Below are positions 29,433-40,186 of a stretch of DNA of 42,098 nucleotides, one piece after another. Source of the DNA: a virus; IMG/VR virus record IMGVR_UViG_3300042321_001468, positions 1 through 42,098 of that record, one strand, 5' to 3'. Each line of letters starts with the position of its first letter. Position 1 is the first letter of the stretch. The position numbers were made by a program, and so were the translations under genes. A model generated the notes under the pieces. That model had not been told where the DNA came from, did no database searches, and saw only the letters and a program-made list of their open reading frames with translations.

Positions 29433-29938
29433 TAGAAATTCAAGCCTCCAATAAATCCAAACCAAGTTGTGCCGTTATCGGGTGACATGAAAGAAAGAAT
29501 GTCTCGTTTGTTGTTAGTGCTTGTGAGAGAAGGCGGGTCGTTGTTTGCCCACTTGACTTCTGCGGGCCATGTTACTGTTCTTGCGGTTCCGTCTGCGGTA
29601 AATATCAGAGTGAATCCTATTGCTCGGTTTGAGGTGGACGGAGTATTAGAAATGGTGAGTGTGGTGATGTTTGCGTTAAGAGAAACATTAAACACCTGTG
29701 CAGAAGAAAGGTCTAGTGTTAGAGTGTTGGTGCTGATGCTTGGGCTGCTTGTGGTTTCGTTGTAGTAACGGAAAGACGGGTCAATCAGAGTGTTGAAGTT
29801 TAAATCCAATCCTGAGAAAAATGAAGAGGTCGCTCCTGTTGCACCAAAACCTGAACCAAAAGTAACTCCGCTTGTGAAGAATGCGGTTGTTGCGGTTAGC
29901 CCTGATACTGCGTTGAATGGAACTATGGTGTCTGGCAT
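29432..29938 (-). CDS. Tail-fibre-type structural protein
   Basis: A 168-residue, Thr/Ser/Asn-rich beta protein. The C-terminal about 100 residues ('LTLDLSSAQVFNVSLNANIT', 'GFTLIFTADGTARTVTWPA', 'DILSFMSPDNGTTWFGFIGG') have the pattern of a small fibre-tip/attachment domain that I recall from many marine phage fibre proteins. The N-terminus (VSGLTATTAFFTSGVTFG) is like the short repeats of neighbouring fibres. It lies between the collagen-like fibre and the RCC1 protein and overlaps the latter by TAATG. Probably exposed on the virion; the receptor is unknown. Confidence 0.6.
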   Translation of the reverse strand: MPDTIVPFNAVSGLTATTAFFTSGVTFGSGFGATGATSSFFSGLDLNFNTLIDPSFRYYNETTSSPSISTNTLTLDLSSAQVFNVSLNANITTLTISNTPSTSNRAIGFTLIFTADGTARTVTWPAEVKWANNDPPSLTSTNNKRDILSFMSPDNGTTWFGFIGGLNF

Positions 29939-29953
29939 TTTATCTCCTAGTCA

Positions 29954-32038
29954 TTACCCGTTTGATTGAGCACGCACGGTGGTTGTGAATGCGGTGCTGT
30001 TGGCGGAAAGAGGAGTGGCACGAATCAACAAGTTTTTATCCAGTGCGCCACTCAAAGTTGTACTGTAAGAAGACACAGGGCCAGTTGCTCCTGTGCGAAT
30101 CAAGCCGTATTGCGTGTTTACGGTATTGGTTCCGTCCTGCACCACCAACATCTTCAACATTTCAGTTTTGTTCAACACGGTATCACGAGCAGAAATTGTG
30201 ACCTCAAACGCAGGATAGTTCATTATAGAGGCAGTACCGTCGTAAACACTCGGTATTGTAGCAATAGTTTGATTGGCTGTGGTAGCCGTTGTGGTGGTTC
30301 TATAAGTTTCAACAAACGAATAGGTGTCGGCAAACGATGGAGCAGTTACTTGATTAAGGAAACCGCCGCTGTTGTTTATTCCGCCCGCACCAGCACTCAG
30401 CACAATAACTCCAGTATTGTCATCAACTGTAATGTGGGTGTTGTTTATTTCTCCAACCGAATCACCAATGGTTGTTATGGTGTTTCCACCACCGTTTCCT
30501 GATGAATCTGAATTAATGTATAGTGGAGTGGTGCTTCCCGCACCTGCATATTGCTGAATAGCCTTTGTGTATACTGTTCCGTTTACGGATGTGTCTGTTC
30601 CAAAGGTTGCACCACCAGACACATACAGAGTGGATGCAGTGATTCCTGCGGTGAAACGGGTCAGAGACGAGAATGTTCCGCCTGCTGAAGAGATGCCTGC
30701 GGTGAAACGGGTCAGAGACGAGAATGTTCCGCCTGCGGCAGAAATTCCTGCGTTGAAAGTGTTTAGAGCGGTGAATGTGTTGGCTCCACCAACGGTGACA
30801 CCCGTGACTGCACCTGTGAGTCCGTTGAAAGAAGTCACAATATTGGGTGCGGAGATGTTTCCGCTAAAGGTTCCGCCTGCGGCACTCAAACCACCATTTG
30901 CTGCCAAAACTCCAGTAACAGTAATTGCATCTGTTACGGCATCACCTAGATTGACATTTCCATTGGCAACAAAGTTTCCATTAACGGTAAGAGTTGAACC
31001 CGAAGGAATTGTTGTGTTTGATGATAAAGTTGCTCCAGAAGCACTAATTCCCTCAGTAAATCTTGTGAGTGCGCTGAAGGTTCCGCCTGCTGAAGAGATA
31101 CCTGCATTGAAAGTGTTTAGAGCGGTGAATGTGTTGGCTCCACCAACGGTGACACCTGTAACTGCGCCAGTGAGTCCGTTGAACGATTGAACTCCGATAT
31201 TGGTAATCGTAACTGCACCAGTTGCTCCGCTAACAGAAATACCAGTTCCTGCTACGGCAGCCGACACACCCTGCACTGCACCTGTGAGTCCATTGAACGA
31301 AACCACATAATCGCCAACGGGACCTGTTGCGCCTGTTGCGCCTTGAACGCCTGTTGCACCTGTAGCACCTGTTGCGCCTGTAGCACCTGTTGCGCCTTGA
31401 ACGCCTGTTGCTCCTGTAGCACCTGTTGCACCTGTTGCTCCTGTAGCACCTGTTGCACCTGTTGCTCCTGTAGCACCTGTTGCACCTGTAGCACCTGTTG
31501 CTCCTGTAGCACCTGTAGCACCTGTAGCACCTGTAGCACCTGTAGCACCTGTTGCGCCTTGAACGCCTGTTGCTCCTGTAGCACCTGTAGCACCTGTAGC
31601 ACCTGTAGCACCTGTAGCACCTGTAGCACCTGTTGCGCCTGTTGCGCCTTGAACGCCTGTTGCTCCTGTAGCACCTGTTGCGCCTTGAACGCCTGTAGCA
31701 CCTGTAGCACCTGTAGCACCTGTTGCGCCTTGAACGCCTGTTGCTCCTGTAGCACCTGTTGCGCCTTGAACGCCTGTTGCACCTGTTGCGCCTATTGTTC
31801 CTATAGAACTAATATAATCTTTAACTGCACCAAGTGTGGGAATCTGATAGGTAAGTCCTGCGGCAATTCCACCTGAAGCACCACACACACCAGCACCGAC
31901 CCACACTGGAGTGGTTGTTCCACCCATACCAACCCACAGGGTACTGTCTGCATAGTTAAAAACCGGCTCTCCTAATGTGAGTCCTGATGAGCCGGTTGGA
32001 GCACTTGTGCTTTTCTTAAGAGATATCTGAATAGGCAT
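29954..32038 (-). CDS. Collagen-like (Gly-Ala-Thr) tail fibre
   Basis: A 694-residue fibre. Residues 1-78 are an N-terminal base domain ([20 protein letters not shown]..., [17 protein letters not shown]) shared with the gene at 36584. Residues about 83-240 are a collagen-like run of Gly-Ala-Thr triplets broken by Gly-Val-Gln. Next come 'SFNGLTGAV' repeats and four repeats of the '[20 protein letters not shown]' type (about 290-460). The C-terminus is beta-rich with a last GATGPVSS segment. Collagen-like phage fibres form trimers. Thr in Gly-x-Thr repeats is glycosylated in bacterial collagen-like proteins, so the nearby glycosyltransferases may act here. A late promoter lies just upstream. 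Confidence 0.75.
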   Translation of the reverse strand: MPIQISLKKSTSAPTGSSGLTLGEPVFNYADSTLWVGMGGTTTPVWVGAGVCGASGGIAAGLTYQIPTLGAVKDYISSIGTIGATGATGVQGATGATGATGVQGATGATGATGATGVQGATGATGATGVQGATGATGATGATGATGATGATGATGATGVQGATGATGATGATGATGATGATGATGATGATGATGATGATGATGATGATGATGVQGATGATGATGATGATGVQGATGATGPVGDYVVSFNGLTGAVQGVSAAVAGTGISVSGATGAVTITNIGVQSFNGLTGAVTGVTVGGANTFTALNTFNAGISSAGGTFSALTRFTEGISASGATLSSNTTIPSGSTLTVNGNFVANGNVNLGDAVTDAITVTGVLAANGGLSAAGGTFSGNISAPNIVTSFNGLTGAVTGVTVGGANTFTALNTFNAGISAAGGTFSSLTRFTAGISSAGGTFSSLTRFTAGITASTLYVSGGATFGTDTSVNGTVYTKAIQQYAGAGSTTPLYINSDSSGNGGGNTITTIGDSVGEINNTHITVDDNTGVIVLSAGAGGINNSGGFLNQVTAPSFADTYSFVETYRTTTTATTANQTIATIPSVYDGTASIMNYPAFEVTISARDTVLNKTEMLKMLVVQDGTNTVNTQYGLIRTGATGPVSSYSTTLSGALDKNLLIRATPLSANSTAFTTTVRAQSNG
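31318..31790 (-). repeat. 9-base-period tandem repeat of the collagen-like region
   Basis: Long run of GGTGCTACA / GGCGCAACA-type 9-mers (plus-strand view: gcacctgta, gcacctgtt), punctuated by GGCGTTCAA (Gly-Val-Gln) blocks. The region is prone to slippage in steps of nine bases, which would change fibre length without frameshift. The identical units will also cause assembly errors, so the exact copy number is uncertain. Confidence 0.85.
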
Positions 32039-32053
32039 TAGTTTCCTCTTCTA

Positions 32054-32061
32054 TATTTATA
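32054..32061 (-). promoter_or_regulatory. Consensus T4-type late promoter TATAAATA
   Basis: Minus-strand TATAAATA is an exact match to the T4 late promoter core. It overlaps the stop codon of the upstream small fibre gene and lies 16 bases before the ATG at 32038, with AGAGGAAA as ribosome site. Confidence 0.6.
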
Positions 32062-32356
32062 GAGAGCCACCGTCAAGGTATGTTATTGCTCCAGTTCTAC
32101 CGTCTATACTCTGCACACCAATATTTGTGATTGTAACTGTACCAGTTGCTCCACTAACTATCACACCTGTTCCTGCCACAGCAGCCGATACTCCCTGCAC
32201 CGCACCCGTGACTCCGTTGAACGAAATCACATAGTCTTCGGTGGTTTGTATGGCTCCAACAGTAAAGTCCCATGCAGCACCGTTCCATTTCCATGTGGAA
32301 CCGGAATAAGTGTAGGTTTCGTTCGGGGCGGGAGATGCTGGAAAGTTGATGGGCAT
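32057..32356 (-). CDS. Small fibre-family protein
   Basis: A 99-residue protein. Residues 1-30 (MPINFPASPAPNETYTYSG, then STWKWNGAAWD) form a short motif, also found at the start of the gene at 37289. The rest ([38 protein letters not shown]) is nearly the same as part of the collagen-like fibre at 29954-32038. It looks like a separate fibre base or adaptor module. It starts three bases after the previous stop, without a clear ribosome site, so translation is probably coupled. Function as a structural part is inferred from sharing modules with fibre proteins. Confidence 0.6.
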   Translation of the reverse strand: MPINFPASPAPNETYTYSGSTWKWNGAAWDFTVGAIQTTEDYVISFNGVTGAVQGVSAAVAGTGVIVSGATGTVTITNIGVQSIDGRTGAITYLDGGSL

Positions 32357-32359
32357 GGA

Positions 32360-35254
32360 TTACCAGAACTTTAGAGTTCTCCACATTTCCTGACCTGTAT
32401 GACGCATGATGTACAAATATGTTAAACCATCAACAGTTTTTACAATTTCAAATTTATTGCTGAGAGTTGCTGTGCTATGAGCATATGGAATAGATGCTGC
32501 TGCTTCTACTTGGAATGTAGAAAGGTCTAGTTCATAAATACGGTTTGTAGCATCTTTGGTGAAGTAATACGAATCAACTCCGTCATAGACATACATGGAA
32601 CCTGTAGTCAAAGTTGTTGTTATAGGTGTAATGAATGGTGTAATTTCCCAAGTTGATGTTGGGATATCAAATATATCAAAAATATTTGAGCCACCGCCAC
32701 GGGGAGAAATCAACCATCTTCCTTTCTTTTCTACATCGGAAACACCAAACAACCATTTTATATCAATACCTGTGCTTCTTGCTGGAATTTCATAAATTGC
32801 ATAGAATGTATCTGTGGCATTGGAAGTCAATGCAGGTATAGTAATCACCGTTCCAGTATTTGAAGTTATTGCAACTTCTACGGTTGCTGCACCAGCAGAA
32901 GAAGAAGCGGTTCCCGCAATATAACGAATTCTTTTTCCTGCCAGATAGTTTGTTGGGAAATTTTTATTTGCATCAGTAACAGTGGTTGTTCCTGCACCAG
33001 TAGTTACTATTCCATACGAGTCCATAATCTCATACTTGGAAGTTGCATCTGGTGTTGCAACATTCCAAGAAGCCACGGTTAGAGTTGTTGCAGTATTGGA
33101 AGAGATTACAACATCATTTCCTTCTCCCGTTCCTGAAACAATTCTAACACGGCAGTTTTGATATTGATTGATTCTCCAGTTTTTGGTTGTGTCAACCAGC
33201 GTAGTTGATGTACCAGAAGTTGCCCAACCCAACGGAGATCTTTCTGCCACTTTATCAATGCACATTGCACCGAATGGTCGTGCTTCTTGAATCACATAAC
33301 GAGATGTTCCGTTTGCCATCACTGAAATTACAGACGACAAAGTTAATGTTGTTGCAGTGTTTGCGGTAATGCGTCTGGCACCCGCGTTAGTTGGCGATGT
33401 TCCCGCTGTTTGCACGAATACCACTCTTCCAACATGCTCGTTGGTATTCCAGTTTTGAGCAGCATCCACAAGCAAAGATGTGGTGAGCGTGATACCCGCA
33501 GTTGGGCTTTGTGTTGCGGCAGAATTTGCAGCAATGCTAAATGCGGTTAGAGAGTTTGTTCCTATGACTGCAAATGTATCATTGAAAGTTGTTTCTGTGG
33601 TACAACCAGCAATAATAACAGATTCACCGTGCCTGAAATCGTGATTTACTGCTGAAACTACATTTCCTACTTTTCCAACAGTAAGAGTTATTGTAAGACC
33701 AGAGCCAGAACCACCTGTGGTGTTTGAAGAACCGTTTGCATAACCGCTTCCAGATGCAGCAAGTTGCAAAGATGTTACTGCACCACCACCAGTGACTCCG
33801 GTAACATATACCTGACCGTTTGTTCCTGTGGTGGAACATGTAACTAAATCTCCAACAACATAGTTTGTTCCTGCTGCATTTACTGCAACGCTTAAAATAC
33901 CGCTTGCGCTGTATGTTATGCTTGTTACTCCATATCCTTCATGTGGTGGACCATAAGATAATGTGACACCAGAAGCAGGAGTTGCAGAAATTTGACGAGC
34001 AACACCAGTATCTACTATTGGCGCACTTGCCCACAAATCATGTTCAACCGAATATTGATACAGTGCTGATGAAGCATTTCCAGCAAGCCACATTTTATCG
34101 GTATCTCCGTATATTGCATAACCTGATGTGTTATCTGGCGTAATATCCCATTTCTTTTCAAGATAAAAAGTATCTGCTGAGTTTGCAGTAATTCTTCTTC
34201 GTTGTCCAATTCCTGTACCAGAAACAATTCTCAACTGATAATTTGCATAGCGGTCGTATGCATAAGTTGCTCCGCTTTGAACCAATGTTTTTGCAGCAGC
34301 AGAAGAAGCAGTAACACCACTAAGAAATACTCCACCAGCCTCACCTGTTCTGTCAATTGCAAAATCCGTACCTAAGGCAGCAGCATGATGCATTGGACCG
34401 GAAGGAGTTTTTGTGAACCAAGAATCCAGAAGAATATCATAGTATTGAAACGCAGCAAATGGTGTGGATGCTGCGGCTGTCACCAGCCAAATTCCACCCG
34501 TCATTATTTGGTATATTGAACTTGCATCAGGAGTAACTGTCCAAGCCGAGTCTACAGTCAAGACACTGGATTCAATTACAAAGTGAGTTTGCGAACCAGC
34601 AGATGTTACTGGTACTGCAAAAGGGGTTACGGCAGAAAAACCAGTATTATTAAAAGAATCTACTGCTTGATGGTTGGTATCAGAGAATGTCAGGGTGGTT
34701 GTATCATTGTAAAGAATTCTTCTTACTTGAGACTGACCAGTGCTGAATATCAAACGACAGTTGTAACCGTCCCATTGATTAACTCTCCATTTTTTGGTAG
34801 AGTCACCGATTTGAGTTGCGCTGGCAGTTGTTGCCAAACCATTGTCGTGAATCACTCCATCCGAGCAAGCAGTAATTGTTCTTTCTTGTCCTGCACCAGT
34901 ACCATAAAGAATTCTAATTTTACTTCCTACACAAACATTTCCCAGTCTACCAAGTCCACCAATTGTTATGGTGGTGGAAGTTGCGCTGATTGTATGTCCT
35001 CTGCTTCCAGCGTATGCAGCATATTTTCCGGCAACGGCAGTGGCAGGAGCAATATTTGGTGCAGCACATTCTTGCCACGAATCACTATAGGTATCATATC
35101 GCCACATTGCCTGACCGACAATGTAGTACATATATCGCGCACTTTCATCAGATGACAGCAAAGTAGCAGTGCTACTTGTTGCTGTGGGAGCGAAACGCAT
35201 CCATTCAAATACGGGTTGATCAACTTGTGTCTTTAGTAGATTGGTTACTGCCAT
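32360..35254 (-). CDS. Large beta-repeat tail/fibre structural protein
   Basis: A 964-residue protein with at least six degenerate repeats of about 45 residues: 'RIVSGTGxGQxRxI', then 'SNTATTLTV', then 'W...PDATSxYxI' (clear at about residues 340-385, 705-750 and 755-810). Between them are segments such as 'MWRYDTYSDSWQE', 'YQYSVEHDLWAS', 'FQYYDILLDSWFT' and 'DIFDIPTSTWEI' that resemble kelch/propeller blades. There is no signal peptide. Composition (Thr/Ser/Ala-rich, low Lys) fits an exposed virion protein. It is the longest gene in the window. The structural role is likely; its location in the virion is not determined. Confidence 0.6.
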   Translation of the reverse strand: MAVTNLLKTQVDQPVFEWMRFAPTATSSTATLLSSDESARYMYYIVGQAMWRYDTYSDSWQECAAPNIAPATAVAGKYAAYAGSRGHTISATSTTITIGGLGRLGNVCVGSKIRILYGTGAGQERTITACSDGVIHDNGLATTASATQIGDSTKKWRVNQWDGYNCRLIFSTGQSQVRRILYNDTTTLTFSDTNHQAVDSFNNTGFSAVTPFAVPVTSAGSQTHFVIESSVLTVDSAWTVTPDASSIYQIMTGGIWLVTAAASTPFAAFQYYDILLDSWFTKTPSGPMHHAAALGTDFAIDRTGEAGGVFLSGVTASSAAAKTLVQSGATYAYDRYANYQLRIVSGTGIGQRRRITANSADTFYLEKKWDITPDNTSGYAIYGDTDKMWLAGNASSALYQYSVEHDLWASAPIVDTGVARQISATPASGVTLSYGPPHEGYGVTSITYSASGILSVAVNAAGTNYVVGDLVTCSTTGTNGQVYVTGVTGGGAVTSLQLAASGSGYANGSSNTTGGSGSGLTITLTVGKVGNVVSAVNHDFRHGESVIIAGCTTETTFNDTFAVIGTNSLTAFSIAANSAATQSPTAGITLTTSLLVDAAQNWNTNEHVGRVVFVQTAGTSPTNAGARRITANTATTLTLSSVISVMANGTSRYVIQEARPFGAMCIDKVAERSPLGWATSGTSTTLVDTTKNWRINQYQNCRVRIVSGTGEGNDVVISSNTATTLTVASWNVATPDATSKYEIMDSYGIVTTGAGTTTVTDANKNFPTNYLAGKRIRYIAGTASSSAGAATVEVAITSNTGTVITIPALTSNATDTFYAIYEIPARSTGIDIKWLFGVSDVEKKGRWLISPRGGGSNIFDIFDIPTSTWEITPFITPITTTLTTGSMYVYDGVDSYYFTKDATNRIYELDLSTFQVEAAASIPYAHSTATLSNKFEIVKTVDGLTYLYIMRHTGQEMWRTLKFW

Positions 35255-35266
35255 TGTGTATTCCTA

Positions 35267-35881
35267 TTATGAGAATGTGAGTTTAGAACGAATTGCTTGA
35301 GCGTAGCAGGCTTGAGCGTCATTGGCTACACGCCATAATTGATGAACAGGACCTTCCATGATTAATCCCGTGGCTGAAGATGACAATGAATATGGATTAG
35401 CCGCAGCAATTGGAACAAGTTGACTTGCTGAGTTATTACTGACTGTTGCACTAACTGTTCCCGAAACAGGAATAGTGGTGTTAACTTCAGTTGGTGCTGC
35501 CAAATTGGTTCCGATTGCTTCTATTACGACTTTTTGGCGTAGACGGGAATCAACAACAGCATTGCTTTCTAGCAGTTTGTTCATGCGGCGAAGGAGATCG
35601 TGTAGTGACTCTTCACCTGCAAGGTCAAGGTAGATTTGCAGAACATCTGTGGCACTCATGGATGTGGTGTCGTAGTCTAGAGTCAGCACATTGTTGGCAA
35701 AACTTACTGCTCCTGTGGATGAACTAGCAAAATTGTAAATAATGGTGTTGGCGGTTACATTGGTGATAAGTAAAATATTAGCCAATGTGATCTGCTGAGA
35801 CAGACCCGAAAAGGTGACTGTCTTTGCAGTTGGATTGAAGGCGTATGTTCCTGATGCGTCTTGTCCTAGTAGTTTCTTCAT
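35267..35881 (-). CDS. Structural protein of the fibre operon
   Basis: A 204-residue protein. The N-terminal part (about 1-80) is beta-rich ('AKTVTFSGLSQQITLANILL'). The middle is a helical segment ('ESLHDLLRRMNKLLESNAVVDSR', about 90-115) that may trimerise, and the C-terminus is mixed. It has a consensus late promoter and a strong GGAGGAGA ribosome site. The layout (beta head, short helix, C-terminal domain) suggests a baseplate or fibre connector. No family recognised. Confidence 0.5.
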   Translation of the reverse strand: MKKLLGQDASGTYAFNPTAKTVTFSGLSQQITLANILLITNVTANTIIYNFASSSTGAVSFANNVLTLDYDTTSMSATDVLQIYLDLAGEESLHDLLRRMNKLLESNAVVDSRLRQKVVIEAIGTNLAAPTEVNTTIPVSGTVSATVSNNSASQLVPIAAANPYSLSSSATGLIMEGPVHQLWRVANDAQACYAQAIRSKLTFS

Positions 35882-35894
35882 AGGTTCTCCTCCC

Positions 35895-35902
35895 TATTTA
35901 TA
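35895..35902 (-). promoter_or_regulatory. Consensus T4-type late promoter TATAAATA
   Basis: Minus-strand TATAAATA overlaps the stop of the upstream fibre gene, 14 bases before the ATG at 35881, with GGGAGGAGA between. The arrangement is the same as at 32054. Confidence 0.6.
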
Positions 35903-36584
35903 GGGCTATTGCCATCGCAATCACAAACCCAAGGTCTGCAGCAGAACCAGTTGGCCCTGTGTTTCCTTGAGATCCCGTAGCACCCGTGTTGCCCTGAATG
36001 CCTTGAGGACCAGTTGCTCCTGTTGCTCCCACTGGTCCAGTGGCACCAACTCCGCTCGGAACCGCAGGTTGAATCCACTGCGATGAGTCTCCATCGTATA
36101 CAAACACATACTCCGAACCGCTGTCAGAGTTCAACCATCTGTCTCCGTAGGTTGCCCCTACGGGAGCATTATTTTGATAGTAAAAATCGTTTCCTCCACC
36201 TCCACCACCCGTTCCGATGTAATTGATGGTGAATGTTGTGCCTGAAACTGAAACCGATATATCGGTTCCGCCTGTTATTCCCAAAAAACCTGTTAATCCG
36301 TTAACAGCAGACACATACGCAGAAGTAATCCCAATGAAATTTGAAGACACCGCAGAGAAATAATTTCTAACAGCACTAAGTGTAGGAATTTGAGTAGTGA
36401 TGCCAGCGGCAATTCCTCCAGAAGCACCACAGACACCAGCACCAACCCACACTGGAGACACTCCAGAACCTTTACCAAGCCAAAGTGTATTGTTAGAATA
36501 ATTAAAAGCAGGCTCACCAAGGGTTAATCCGGTGGAGGAAGTGGGGTTTGATGTGCCTTTTGATATGCTTATTTGTACTGACAC
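35898..36584 (-). CDS. Fibre-family protein with short collagen-like tail
   Basis: A 228-residue protein. Residues 1-75 (MSVQISISKGTSNPTSSTGL, ...[18 protein letters not shown]) are a paralogue of the base domain of the 694-residue fibre. Residues about 130-170 ('NDFYYQNNAPVGATYGDRWL', 'SSQWIQPAVPSG') match a segment near the end of the charged collagen-like fibre at 38521-40182. A short [16 protein letters not shown] collagen-like run follows, then a hydrophobic C-terminus. The start is GTG (36584), with AGGGAT before it. It seems to be a mosaic fibre component, possibly a truncated relative of the larger fibre. Confidence 0.6.
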   Translation of the reverse strand: MSVQISISKGTSNPTSSTGLTLGEPAFNYSNNTLWLGKGSGVSPVWVGAGVCGASGGIAAGITTQIPTLSAVRNYFSAVSSNFIGITSAYVSAVNGLTGFLGITGGTDISVSVSGTTFTINYIGTGGGGGGNDFYYQNNAPVGATYGDRWLNSDSGSEYVFVYDGDSSQWIQPAVPSGVGATGPVGATGATGPQGIQGNTGATGSQGNTGPTGSAADLGFVIAMAIAL

Positions 36585-36602
36585 CGAATATCCCTGTTAT
36601 GG

Positions 36603-36609
36603 TATTTAT
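36603..36609 (-). promoter_or_regulatory. Late promoter core ATAAATA
   Basis: Minus-strand (A)ATAAATA overlaps the upstream stop codon and lies about 18 bases before the GTG start at 36584. One base differs from the TATAAATA consensus. Confidence 0.45.
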
Positions 36610-37289
36610 TATAGCGGCATTTCATCGTCGTAAATACCACCATCAATACTTGAAAATACATTGTTAGCAGAAACCAGTTGAGTTACCCCAGTTGAAGTGT
36701 TTTGAACCACAAAGTTGGTGTTGCTTTGGGTGTATGTAGAAGAGGTTGACAAAACCTCTCCTACTTGAGCAGCCTTTGCTAAAATAGTTGAGTACGATAC
36801 TATTTGCATTTGTCCTGTTTCATTGTCCTGAAACAAGAATTTATCAAGATTGGTAGGAGAAGCAATACTGAAAGGTGCACCCGCACCTGTTGCTCCGTAA
36901 TGTATTGCAAACGAGATTCCACCACCCGATGTGGAGAGCGTGAGTCCTGCTCCTGCACGGAATGCTACTGCGCCTGTTAGTCCGTTTGCAGACGACACAC
37001 CTTGAACTGCACCTGTGAGTCCGTTGAATGCAGACACATAATCGGTTATAGAAGTTCCACCACTAGAACCAGTGTAGTTTACTGTTAGTGTTTTTCCTGC
37101 GGATACCACAGAAATACTAGTTCCACCAACCACGGACACATCGCCCGTGATTCCGTTTACTGTTTCAACAAAATCAACGCCGAGATTGTCGTTGTAGGTT
37201 TCCCATGCAGCACCGTTCCACTTCCACGACTTGCCGCCGAGGGAGTAGACTTGATTCAGTACTGGTGTTGATGGGAAGTCGAGGGGCAT
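36609..37289 (-). CDS. Fibre-family protein
   Basis: A 226-residue protein. Residues 1-32 (MPLDFPSTPVLNQVYSLGG, then KSWKWNGAAWE) match the N-terminal motif of the small gene at 32356. '[23 protein letters not shown]' (about 87-110) is the same module as in the collagen-like fibre. The C-terminal part (FLFQDNETGQMQIVSYS) is mixed alpha/beta. The start overlaps the preceding stop (TAATG). Probably an adhesin base or adaptor protein assembled with the other fibre paralogues. Confidence 0.55.
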   Translation of the reverse strand: MPLDFPSTPVLNQVYSLGGKSWKWNGAAWETYNDNLGVDFVETVNGITGDVSVVGGTSISVVSAGKTLTVNYTGSSGGTSITDYVSAFNGLTGAVQGVSSANGLTGAVAFRAGAGLTLSTSGGGISFAIHYGATGAGAPFSIASPTNLDKFLFQDNETGQMQIVSYSTILAKAAQVGEVLSTSSTYTQSNTNFVVQNTSTGVTQLVSANNVFSSIDGGIYDDEMPL

Positions 37290-38520
37290 TATACGATCTC
37301 AAACCAAGAGAAGTCGGCAGAAATTTTTGCACCATTGTTAATAGGAGTCATTGTGAGTACAATCACATCACTAACTCCTGTTTGTGTTCTTCCCAACTGA
37401 AAGTTGAAATCGTTGATATCAGACACGGAAAACGCTCCGCTGCTATTGATGTATCCGCCGATAATGTCTGTTCCGCCAGACACGGCTGTTGCAGTGGTGT
37501 TGTAGTCCACATTTCCGTTGTAGTGCGTAGTCCACGATCCACCTGTCAGGGTAGGATTCAACAGGATTCTGTACTGAACGGTGTCAGCCTTGTTGTTTGT
37601 GCTGTCTTGAACAACAGCACTAATGTTGGACGGAACAATCACACTGTCAAGTCTGTTGGAGTTCAGTTTCAAAGCAACAATCGGATACTGCGTTCCTGCG
37701 GTTGTAAGTCCCATCAGCGTGGCTCCGCTATGCGTCACATTGTATCTGCGGCTAAAGCCTTCGTATCCACCTTCACTGATGACGCTTGAACAGATTTGTG
37801 TGAGTGTGCTGCCTGCGGCTTGTGCGGTCGTATTTTCTATTTCGTATCGTATAGGCAGCACAGCCGTGGTCATGTATGTGGTGGGGTGGACATTATCGTT
37901 GTGGAAAGTATGGGCTACCACAGGCTTTCCGTCCACAAAGAATCCGCAACGCACATCGCCCACGCCCAACCACTCAATATCCGTCCAAAAGATGTTGCCT
38001 TTGGTGACATCAAGCGTTCGGCTTGACGCTCCAGTTCCGTTAAACTTGTCGCCGTTCCACTGTGATTGGTTCACGGTGGTTGTGGTTGCCAATGATGCGC
38101 TTGCCAAGCAAAAGGATAAAGTCAAGCCGTCTTGCTGTAGATACACTCCATTATACGGAGTACCCGCTGTGGCTCCACCTGTTATTCCAAAATATCCGAT
38201 TCGCTGCCGTAACCCCTCCTTTGGGGTGTTCATGGCAAATGTGTTGAGTACAAGCAGCGACTTTCCCGGCTGATACGGAAATACACGCTTGGTTTCGGTT
38301 GTGAGTTTGCTGCCAACGGTTGTGCCCACAGACAGTTTCACCGCACTCTCGGTGATAACATAAGAGGCAGTTCCGCCTGTGACTCCAAAAATGTCCCACT
38401 TGTCGTTTCTTTGGTAGCGTTGTTGGCTGTCAAACAGCGTGAACGGATTGGCAACCTTTAAACGGTTGAAAGCGTCCACTGCATTGTCAACGAAACCAAC
38501 CTTGTTGTTGAACAGGTAAC

Positions 38521-38524
<4 letters not shown>
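37289..38524 (-). CDS. Structural protein of the fibre operon
   Basis: A 411-residue beta-rich protein starting MSYLFNNKVGFVDNAVDAFN. Segments such as 'WDIFGVTGGTASYVITES', 'NIFWTDIEWLGVGDVRCGFF' and 'KPVVAHTFHND' suggest a jelly-roll or lectin-like beta-sandwich. This would fit a carbohydrate-binding virion protein, but no family is certain. The ATG at 38524 overlaps the upstream stop (ATGA) and has GGATGGAG before it; an earlier in-frame ATG at 38536 is less likely. It overlaps the next gene by TAATG. Late structural role inferred from the operon. Confidence 0.55.
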
Positions 38525-40182
<1,658 letters not shown>

Positions 40183-40186
40183 CCTA

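Noticed and set aside
29966-31190. Rightward frames opposite the Gly-Ala-Thr fibre gene (including a Pro/Val-rich one)
   Set aside because: They mirror the fibre coding strand, lack ribosome sites and show no protein-like conservation pattern.
31187-31876. Rightward 229-residue open frame with long Cys-Ser-Thr runs, opposite the collagen-like fibre
   Set aside because: It is the antisense reading of the 9-base Gly-Ala-Thr repeat, has no ribosome site, and its composition follows from the repeat.
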